Positions 51,610-57,859 of a DNA stretch of 57,859 nucleotides are shown one piece after another. Every line of letters starts with the position of its first letter. Positions within the stretch are counted from its first letter, which is position 1. This DNA comes from Bacillota bacterium (GTDB lineage: Bacteria; Bacillota; Clostridia; Lachnospirales; Lachnospiraceae). Below the pieces are notes generated by a model. It ran no database searches. It worked only from the letters and a program-made list of their open reading frames with translations, and was not told the DNA's origin. The DNA is taken from contig JAEYOQ010000050.1 of assembly GCA_023411555.1 (NCBI GenBank), positions 1-57,859 on the forward strand, written 5' to 3'. Both the position numbers and the translations under genes were made by a program.

Positions 51610-54600
51610 CTACTTCTTTGGAATATAGTTACCACCATTTGCTGATTGAGGATATGAATAAACCGTTACTATTTTATTACCCCATTCATTAGTAATGACC
51701 GTATTCCCTCTCTTATCTTGATATCTCCATGTTACCTTACCTTCTTCATCAATTTCTTTAACTCTATTATTTTTATTATTATCAATTATATCATCTACTT
51801 TTTTTGAATCAAATCCTCTTTCATTTGCTCTTTCTGCCCCGTGTTCAGTATATTCCCTCCCTTTTGGTGTTTTATCTCCAGGTTGAACTTTACTCTCACT
51901 CGCTCCCTCCTTTACTTGTTCTTGAGCAGGGTCAGAACCAGTAGATTTAGTTTCCCTTTGAATACTTTCCGTCTTACTCGTTCCATCATTTACCTTTTTG
52001 TTATCTACTGGTATTGTTTTAACAACAGTTGAAACAACTTTTGTGGCAACAGCAGCAAACGTTACTTTTCGTACTAGATTAATAGTGTCTTTGGCTTCTT
52101 CTATCTTATTAACGATCACTTCTGCAAGTTTACTAATAGAATTTGATGAACCATTTTTTGCTTGTTGAGATATCCCTGGGATGTAACGAGGTTCATTTGT
52201 TTCCTTTGATGGTACCAGATAAATAAATGGCGTCACATAGACTGATGCAGATGCACCAACAGCCAAATGACCACTTGGATCCGTGTACTTTATAGGATTA
52301 TTGCTACAATAAGTATAAAAATTTAAGCTTAAAGGGTCATTCTTTTTTGAGTATTTTGGATCATCCTCTGTTATAAATCTCGCAGTCAAACTATCATAAT
52401 ACCTTGCATTCAGATAATATAATCCGCTCTCCTCATCATATTGATATCCTGCATATCGGATGGGGTTGTCCGCCGTTCCGGTCTGACCTATGATATTACC
52501 AAAGGCATCGTAATCATAGCAGACAGCTATATTACCTGACATATCGAGCAGGGAGGTCACATCCCCATGGGCATTATAGAGGTAATAATAACTCTGGGTT
52601 CCACTATCTGCTTCTCCTGATACGGATCGATATAGTAGGTTGGTTCCATATACTTGATAAGCTGTCTGATTATTACTGTCATCGGTCTCCAAGACTACTT
52701 TATCATACTCGTATAAGTATCTGGTTGCCTTATTGTTTACCTTCTTCTCGACACGATAACCCTGGGCATTATAGTCGTAAATTGTAGTACTATTACCCGA
52801 TTTAAGCTTCAATAAGCGGTTATAGTTGTCATAGAGATAGATAGTAAGCTTCTCTGTCCCTGTACCGCCTGCATCTCCCTTGTTAATAATCAGGTCAAAT
52901 TCCGGTAGCATCTCTTCAGATAGTTCATCTGGACTGACTATCTCCAGCTTTCCTACGGATTTGCTGGCAAGATTTCCGTTCCGGTCATACAGATACCTTA
53001 TCTCAGTTCCATCTGTGGCTATGGTAGTAGTAAGACGTCCGCATTCATCATAGGAATATACTGTTGCTGAGGATACCAGACCATACTCGATCTTCTCTGA
53101 CCTTCTGTTACCTGCAGCGTCATAGGTATAGCTGGTCACTTTACCTTCCGGCTCAGTTACGGTACTCAGGCGGTTATTCCCATCATAGGTATATGTGGTA
53201 GTCCCCTTACTTTCTGTCTTCGTCAGCTGGTTACCTGCAGCATCGTAAGTGTATTGATAGGTGGATATCACAGAGCCATTAGCCTTGGTATTGGTAAGAC
53301 TTGTGATCTGATTATTCTTGTCATAGATATAAGTTTCTGTCGTTCCATCTGGATACTTAACACTTCTACGATTTCCATTAGTATAATACTCATAATGCGT
53401 GGTTCTGCCGTCCGCAGTTACCTTGGATAATCTTCCAACCTTATCATAGGTTTTGAGGGTAATATTCCCCTTAGGGTCTGTAGTACGCTCGGAGTATTCC
53501 CCTTTTGATGTAGCTGGAAGGTCATATTCATAAATACTTTTTCCGATGACAGGAACATCCTTAGTGATGTTACGGTTCAGGGCATCATAGGTTCGGGTGG
53601 TAGTACCCGTCTCATCGGTCATGGTAAGCATGTTTCCATTTGCATCATAGGTATAGGTCTGTATCTGCCCACCGGCATCTTCCTTAAGAAGTCTTCCGAA
53701 AATATCATAGGTATAGGAGGTGACAGTACCATTACGATCCGTCTTTTCTTTACTCTTTCCGTTGGCATAATAGGTATAGATTTCCTCATAGCCTGCCGGG
53801 TCAGTTTTAGAAATGACAAGGTTTGCAATATTGTATTTATAGGTTGTGGTATTACCATTACCATTAGTCTGGGTCAGCAGATTTCCTACAGCGTCATAGG
53901 TATAGGAGGTGTTGTTACCAAGTGCATCGGTCACCTTGGTCAAACGATTTTCTGCATCATACTGATATGAGGTAATATTACCGTTTGCGTCTTTTTTCTC
54001 ACTGATATTCCCCCGCAGATCATAATCCACCTCAGAGGTATATCCTTCTGCATCTCTGGTTCCGATCTGACGAAGATTCTTATCGTATAGAAATTCCGTC
54101 TTATTATTCAGTGCATCATAGGATGCAATCTGTACATCGGCGTCATTATAATTGAGCTGTTTCACAATATGGTCATACGCATCCCTAGTTTCTACCAACC
54201 GGTTGATTCCATCATACACATTTTTGATCACGTTGCCAAGATAATCTTCCTGTGTGATAAGATTACCGTTACTATCATAGGTATAGGTTGTTGTCTGTTT
54301 CAAGGCATTCGTTACCGTAATGTTTCTGTCCAAAGCATCATAGGTATATGATGTTTTCTTCCCGTTACCATCGATTTTTGATATAATATTCCCCTTTCGG
54401 TCATAAGAGGTATAGGTAGATATCATCGTATTATCAGACTCGTTCTTAACAGTATTACTGAGATTTCTACCAAAGCTATCATAGGTATAGGTGTTTATCG
54501 CACCCATGCTGTCCTTAGTGTAAACAAGGTTGCCTAACTTATCATATTGATAGATTGTCTGTAAACTATCAATCGTAGCATCACCCTGGCTTACGGTTTT

Positions 54601-55737
54601 TGATAGCTTATTTAAATTGTTCCATTTCTTAATTGTAGTATTCCCTAAAGCATCTGAAAATGATATCTCTCTACCTGCCAGATCATAGGTAGAACTGGAT
54701 TTCAATACCCCGTCAATCTCGGTACGAAGTAAATTACCTATGCCATTATAATAATAGGAGTAGGTAGCCCCTTGGTAGGTTTCTCTTGATTTCTGACCAA
54801 GTCCATTATAAGAATACTTAACAGTAAATGCATAATTTCTTGCGGCAGTCTCCGCATCGGTCACTGTCTCAAGAAGGCCTGCAAGATTATAGGTCGAGCT
54901 TGAGGTATTGCCTAAGGCATCCGTGGTGCTTATTACATTACCCATGGCATCATATTGATATTTCTTAACGGTTACTTCTGCCCATACTTTACTTAAAGCA
55001 CCATTACCATTCGGAATTAGTTTATGATATAGTTCACGCTGTTCCAGTACTCTGCCGACGGCATCATAAACAAACACTGTCCGATCCATATCGGATAGTG
55101 AGGTATTATCTTTATAACTATTTGGAGATACGATTGCCGTATTTCTTCCTAATAGATCATAAACTTTATATGTGGTATTGCCAAGTGCGTCTATTATCTT
55201 CACCTGATGTCCCAGAGAATCATAGGAATATCTGGTCACTTTACCATCTTCATCAGTCTTAGTGTTAAGCTGGCCATCCCATGTATAAGTCTGAGATGAT
55301 GTAACCTCAGATATTAAAGCCCCCTTCTCATCCTTCAGCTGCTTTGTCGTAGAGAGAAGTCGGTTGAGTTTGTCGTAGGTGTACTTTGTAATATTACCCG
55401 ATGCATCGGTGCTACTCATCAAATTACCATTTTTATCATAGCTATAGGTCTTTACAAGCTCTGTATTGGTATTATCGTTATAATCTTTTCCCTTAAGGTC
55501 ACCGGAGCGGATTACATCGATTATGGAAGTAACATTACCGCGGTAATCATAAAGCATCTTAGTAACCTTTTGATCAGAAGTTGTAATCGCCTGGGTTCTA
55601 GTTGCAACTCTACCATCATTATCATAGGTATAACTTGTATGTCTTCCTTCAGAATCAGTCTCGCTGACTAACTGACCTTTCAAGTAGTTGTATTGCTTTA
55701 TAAAAAAGTCCTCTGTAATTGCAGCGTTTTCAACCAA
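51610..55737 (-). CDS. RHS/YD-repeat polymorphic toxin, 5'-truncated, with DUF4258-like tail
   Basis: 1375 codons of YD repeats (dozens of YTYD..GN motifs) ending in the RHS core (RYAGYQYDEESGLYYLNARY, then NNPIKYTDPSGH near residue 1160). The repeats normally form a shell around the C-terminal toxin. The tail (HGAERANERGFDSKKVDDII ... KIVTVYSYP) resembles DUF4258, a small RelE/BrnT-like toxin fold. No proper start exists: the frame is open from a TGA at 55831-55833 and already encodes YD-repeat sequence (EYWTGYLYDKAGNLITEK) before the TTG at 55737. The N-terminal delivery region is therefore missing. Confidence 0.85.
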   Translation of the reverse strand: MVENAAITEDFFIKQYNYLKGQLVSETDSEGRHTSYTYDNDGRVATRTQAITTSDQKVTKMLYDYRGNVTSIIDVIRSGDLKGKDYNDNTNTELVKTYSYDKNGNLMSSTDASGNITKYTYDKLNRLLSTTKQLKDEKGALISEVTSSQTYTWDGQLNTKTDEDGKVTRYSYDSLGHQVKIIDALGNTTYKVYDLLGRNTAIVSPNSYKDNTSLSDMDRTVFVYDAVGRVLEQRELYHKLIPNGNGALSKVWAEVTVKKYQYDAMGNVISTTDALGNTSSSTYNLAGLLETVTDAETAARNYAFTVKYSYNGLGQKSRETYQGATYSYYYNGIGNLLRTEIDGVLKSSSTYDLAGREISFSDALGNTTIKKWNNLNKLSKTVSQGDATIDSLQTIYQYDKLGNLVYTKDSMGAINTYTYDSFGRNLSNTVKNESDNTMISTYTSYDRKGNIISKIDGNGKKTSYTYDALDRNITVTNALKQTTTYTYDSNGNLITQEDYLGNVIKNVYDGINRLVETRDAYDHIVKQLNYNDADVQIASYDALNNKTEFLYDKNLRQIGTRDAEGYTSEVDYDLRGNISEKKDANGNITSYQYDAENRLTKVTDALGNNTSYTYDAVGNLLTQTNGNGNTTTYKYNIANLVISKTDPAGYEEIYTYYANGKSKEKTDRNGTVTSYTYDIFGRLLKEDAGGQIQTYTYDANGNMLTMTDETGTTTRTYDALNRNITKDVPVIGKSIYEYDLPATSKGEYSERTTDPKGNITLKTYDKVGRLSKVTADGRTTHYEYYTNGNRRSVKYPDGTTETYIYDKNNQITSLTNTKANGSVISTYQYTYDAAGNQLTKTESKGTTTYTYDGNNRLSTVTEPEGKVTSYTYDAAGNRRSEKIEYGLVSSATVYSYDECGRLTTTIATDGTEIRYLYDRNGNLASKSVGKLEIVSPDELSEEMLPEFDLIINKGDAGGTGTEKLTIYLYDNYNRLLKLKSGNSTTIYDYNAQGYRVEKKVNNKATRYLYEYDKVVLETDDSNNQTAYQVYGTNLLYRSVSGEADSGTQSYYYLYNAHGDVTSLLDMSGNIAVCYDYDAFGNIIGQTGTADNPIRYAGYQYDEESGLYYLNARYYDSLTARFITEDDPKYSKKNDPLSLNFYTYCSNNPIKYTDPSGHLAVGASASVYVTPFIYLVPSKETNEPRYIPGISQQAKNGSSNSISKLAEVIVNKIEEAKDTINLVRKVTFAAVATKVVSTVVKTIPVDNKKVNDGTSKTESIQRETKSTGSDPAQEQVKEGASESKVQPGDKTPKGREYTEHGAERANERGFDSKKVDDIIDNNKNNRVKEIDEEGKVTWRYQDKRGNTVITNEWGNKIVTVYSYPQSANGGNYIPKK

Positions 55738-55902
55738 CGTTCTGCCCTGTTTCTCTGTAATTAGATTACCAGCCTTATCGTAGAGATATCCCGTCCAATA
55801 TTCGAAAATGGCGCCATTGATAATTTTCTTTCATTAAACACCATTTATCATTTAGGACTAATTCAAATAACAAGAAACATCAGTGAATAAATTTATAATC
55901 AT

Positions 55903-56346
55903 TTATATATTGCATACTAAAATACGTATTATTTCAGGATTCTTCAATTCAGAAGACTTAACGCGTAATCTATTTAGCGCTAATTCTCTTAAAGCCATTA
56001 TCCACATATCATCATCTTCTTTTTTTGCTATTATAATCGCATCTTCCAAATAAGGTAGTATAATTTTTTTATCAATGTTTTGTAATACTTCCATTATAAT
56101 CCATGCCCCTGGCCAATTCATATCCCGTAACCACCGAAACATCCCTGGGATGGCTCTGCTGTTTTGGGGATAATCTAATGCTTTGAGTACTTTTGCGGAG
56201 TTTTCCCAATATTTTTTATCATAAGGCTGAAGTAACATAGTTACATACTCTTCATCAATCTTTAATAATTTCTCGATTGCTTCTTCTTGTACCTCCAAAG
56301 AATTGTCCCAACTTAACTCAGCTATAAGCTCATTTATGCATTCCAT
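55903..56346 (-). CDS. DUF5071-like immunity protein, orphan
   Basis: 147 residues, helical-repeat composition. The block MNWPGAWIIMEVLQ then KIILPYLEDAIIIAKKEDDD and MWIMALREL fits DUF5071, a family found with polymorphic toxins as immunity proteins. Start at 56346 with AGGAA 7 nt upstream; the frame from 56361 has no signal. Directly upstream lies decayed RHS sequence but no toxin domain, so it is probably the survivor of a lost toxin-immunity pair. Confidence 0.7.
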   Translation of the reverse strand: MECINELIAELSWDNSLEVQEEAIEKLLKIDEEYVTMLLQPYDKKYWENSAKVLKALDYPQNSRAIPGMFRWLRDMNWPGAWIIMEVLQNIDKKIILPYLEDAIIIAKKEDDDMWIMALRELALNRLRVKSSELKNPEIIRILVCNI

Positions 56347-56382
56347 AATTATATTCCTCACTTAATGATTTTACTTTACTAT

Positions 56383-56640
56383 AGATTAATAAGATTTGAT
56401 GAACCATTATTTGCTTGTTAAGATATCCCTGAGATGTAATAAGGTCCTTCTCGATTTAATATTATACTGGTGAGAATCATATTGATTATCTTAAATAAAT
56501 TTATATCTGGCGTTCTTGCATAAACATAAATACCATCTAACCAATTGATTCCATAACACACAATTTTAATCACATTGCCAAGATTGTTATTTGCGAGATA
56601 TAAGATATCATTATAATAATCATAGGTATATTACGATATC
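56383..56640 (-). pseudogene. Decayed RHS gene fragments
   Basis: 56393-56450 matches, with scattered changes and a stop codon, the part of the large RHS gene encoding YIPGISQQAKNGSSNS (52140-52195). 56516-56640 matches its YD-repeat part (about 54177-54290: the ATTCCAT..ACACA block, then ATCACATTGCCAAGAT and ATCATAGGTAT). Both are in RHS orientation and order. They are remnants of a second RHS gene whose toxin end was deleted next to the DUF5071 gene. Confidence 0.7.
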
Positions 56641-56733
56641 ATAGCTCCAGATACGCACAGAGCCATTAAAAAAAGGCCGCATCAGCCGATACTGTGAGAC
56701 CTTATTCCCATATATTATTTAGTTGACATTATA

Positions 56734-56838
56734 TTAATTAAAGATGCAAATAGCCAGTAATAAGCCGATAGTGACAAATAGGGTAGTTGTATTCGGTAAT
56801 GACTGCCTTGCTGTTGAATTGATCAGTACATCCCTCAT
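56734..56838 (-). CDS. Small membrane peptide with LPNTT motif (34 aa)
   Basis: ATG at 56838 with AGGAG 8 nt upstream. The peptide has ~12 polar residues, then SLPNTTTLFVTIGLLLAICI, i.e. an LPxT-like motif directly before a hydrophobic helix, without the usual positive tail of sortase signals. It could be the leftover end of a sortase substrate, a small membrane peptide, or chance. An imperfect hairpin at 56672-56703 lies downstream. Confidence 0.4.
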   Translation of the reverse strand: MRDVLINSTARQSLPNTTTLFVTIGLLLAICIFN

Positions 56839-56937
56839 TGCACCTACTCCTAGAATAACTTGAATAATATAAAGGTATTACAGATTAAGAATATAAACGA
56901 TAATCAAAATAAATATAATACCATTAACATCTTAGAT

Positions 56938-57273
56938 TTACCGTATGTATGGCCAAATGATATCATCGGCACTTCCAGTCCTTGACCATACTGTTCTTTC
57001 CCACTCAGAGTATACCCATTCACCGTCTTGTTTTGTAAATATTAATACATTTCCGCCCTCATGGTTCTTATAATAAACACGGGCTGAACTGTCTGAATAT
57101 TCCAGCACTTTAATTGTCTCCGAGTTACTAATCATATTAGTCGCTTCTTCAAGACCCTCAAATTCCGTCCAATGCTGTAAAGTTAGAACTTCGCATTTTA
57201 TAATAGCGCTGATCCAGAAAATAGAAAAAAATATTATGAGTACTGTTAATACTTTTAGAAAGGCTTTTTTCAT
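56938..57273 (-). CDS. Hypothetical membrane-anchored protein (111 aa)
   Basis: N-terminal anchor or signal helix (residues ~4-24: FLKVLTVLIIFFSIFWISAI), then a small extracytoplasmic domain ending WSRTGSADDIIWPYIR. The stretch EGGNVLIFTKQDGEWVYSEW suggests a beta-rich fold. The ATG at 57273 is favoured (AGGGA 9 nt upstream) over 57282. No family recognised; it lies at the right edge of the toxin island. Confidence 0.65.
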   Translation of the reverse strand: MKKAFLKVLTVLIIFFSIFWISAIIKCEVLTLQHWTEFEGLEEATNMISNSETIKVLEYSDSSARVYYKNHEGGNVLIFTKQDGEWVYSEWERTVWSRTGSADDIIWPYIR

Positions 57274-57455
57274 AAATGTCATTCCCTATCTTATTTAATC
57301 CAAGTTCTTATTTAAAAAAAATTGTTACTCATTTATGTCTATGAATATAATAATTTAGCTAAAGATATAACTATTATAATAGATTTGATAACCGATTTCT
57401 TGATATGATATGATAGGCTGTCAGCGTTAAACTCAGATTTTATGAAATTATCAAT

Positions 57456-57713
57456 TCTACAAATAAAATTCAAAGATCATGATTTTGTCAGCACAAAAGG
57501 CTTGAAATCATAAATCAAAAATTCATTTGTCATCAACTCTACAACATAAAATCAAAATAATGATTTTCTGTTGTCATCGCAAAAGGCTCTACAAATGAAA
57601 ATCAAAAAACGATTTTCATTTGTCAGCGCAAAAAGGCTCTACAACTGAAAATTAAAAATAGTAATTTTCAGTTGTCATCGCGAACTTAATCTTGTTTGCA
57701 AGATTAAGTTCGC
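57456..57713. repeat. Tandem array of ~50-bp hairpin units with varying stems
   Basis: Units beginning CTCTACAA start at 57537, 57587 and 57637, an exact 50-bp period; two degenerate units precede (57456, 57501). Each holds an inverted repeat: ACAACATAAAATCA / TGATTTTcTGTTGT, ACAAATGAAAATC / GATTTTCATTTGT and ACAACTGAAAATTA / GTAATTTTCAGTTGT, followed by a TCAgCGCAAAA-like linker. Stems differ but pairing is kept. The array ends in a perfect 15-bp hairpin (57680-57694 / 57699-57713). It lies in the 3' region of rpsU. Bases 57300-57455 show no gene. Confidence 0.7.
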
Positions 57714-57723
57714 TCAATAAAAA

Positions 57724-57749
57724 ACTTCCGGCAGATAACTACCGGAAGT
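57724..57749 (-). terminator. Rho-independent terminator of rpsU
   Basis: ACTTCCGG / CCGGAAGT stem followed on the minus strand by TTTTTATTG, 13 nt after the rpsU stop codon. Confidence 0.9.
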
Positions 57750-57761
57750 CCCTTAAACGAA

Positions 57762-57859
57762 TTAATATTTGCGTTTTCTAGCCGCTTCAGACTTTTTCTT
57801 ACGTCTTACGCTGGGCTTCTCATAATGCTCCCTCTTGCGGATCTCCTGTTGGATACCGG
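57762..57859 (-). CDS. rpsU: 30S ribosomal protein S21, C-terminal part
   Basis: The window cuts the gene; the visible 31 residues include GIQQEIRKREHYEKPSVRRK and end KKKSEAARKRKY, the invariant end of bacterial S21. S21 assists initiation on the 30S subunit. In many clostridia rpsU is followed closely by yqeY and then yqfC/yqfD; here ~10 kb of accessory DNA separates it from yqfC. Confidence 0.95.
   Translation of the reverse strand, partial: GIQQEIRKREHYEKPSVRRKKKSEAARKRKY

Noticed and set aside
57456..57713. CRISPR-like regular array
   Set aside because: The 50-bp period comes from self-complementary units with varying stems, not from identical repeats separated by unrelated spacers; no cas genes are present.

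Overview
The window looks like chromosomal DNA from an endospore-forming, low-GC clostridium, most likely of the Lachnospiraceae (Clostridium cluster XIVa) type. Spore-former markers are spoIIM, dacF, yqfC/yqfD, a SpoVB-like flippase and a BofC-like protein. Housekeeping genes (scpA/scpB, rny, miaB, phoH, ybeY, rpsU) follow Firmicutes gene order. Every recognised gene except the DAHP synthase lies on the minus strand, so the window is best read from right to left. No rRNA, tRNA, CRISPR array, intact transposase or familiar riboswitch was recognised.

Regions, left to right. 1-1020: no gene, but dense nested palindromes, a 217-bp tandem duplication and a ~200-bp inverted repeat behind scpB. 1023-7142: scpB, scpA, a metallophosphoesterase, DacF, a membrane-anchored Ig-like protein and pyrimidine-nucleoside phosphorylase. 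7584-8781: DAHP synthase on the plus strand with a clear promoter and terminator. 8989-13739: a small Na+-decarboxylase-like membrane protein, a XerD-like protein lacking several catalytic residues, SpoIIM, a NUDIX ADP-ribose pyrophosphatase, ProC and an aspartate-type aminotransferase. 14136-25215: a ten-gene nucleoside operon. 25707-30469: RNase Y, MiaB and an M14 peptidase. 30877-47485: a long co-directional run (YqfC, YqfD, PhoH, a reduced PgpH-like protein, YbeY, DUF3048 lipoprotein, SpoVB-like flippase, BofC-like protein, two FAD proteins, ProB, DUF896, 5-FTHF cyclo-ligase, ProA, HflK, HflC). 47500-57760: an accessory island carrying a polymorphic-toxin (RHS) locus, placed between rpsU (right edge) and yqfC, which are close neighbours in many clostridia.

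The most interesting metabolic unit is the operon at 14136-25215. In transcription order it encodes a DeoR-type regulator, purine nucleoside phosphorylase, a zinc alcohol dehydrogenase, MtnA (5-methylthioribose-1-phosphate isomerase), a nucleoside-type ABC importer (lipoprotein, ATPase, two permeases), a class II aldolase and an MTA/SAH-deaminase-like amidohydrolase. Together these could import a purine nucleoside (5'-deoxyadenosine, methylthioadenosine or an ordinary ribonucleoside), deaminate it, phosphorolyse it, isomerise the sugar 1-phosphate to a ketose 1-phosphate, cleave that to DHAP plus an aldehyde and reduce the aldehyde. No kinase is needed. This would be a deaminase/phosphorylase version of the DHAP shunt.

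The island at 47.5-57.7 kb holds an RHS gene lacking its 5' end but keeping a DUF4258-like C-terminal toxin and an immunity gene. It also holds an orphan toxin tail with its own immunity gene, an orphan DUF5071-like immunity gene next to decayed RHS sequence, and a duplicated cassette of a ribbon-helix-helix regulator plus a Com-like zinc peptide, each copy with the same palindromic operator in its promoter. Further items are a truncated hydrolase beside a possible IS3 transposase relic, several small membrane peptides too short for routine gene calling, and a 50-bp tandem array of hairpins whose stems vary in a compensatory way.
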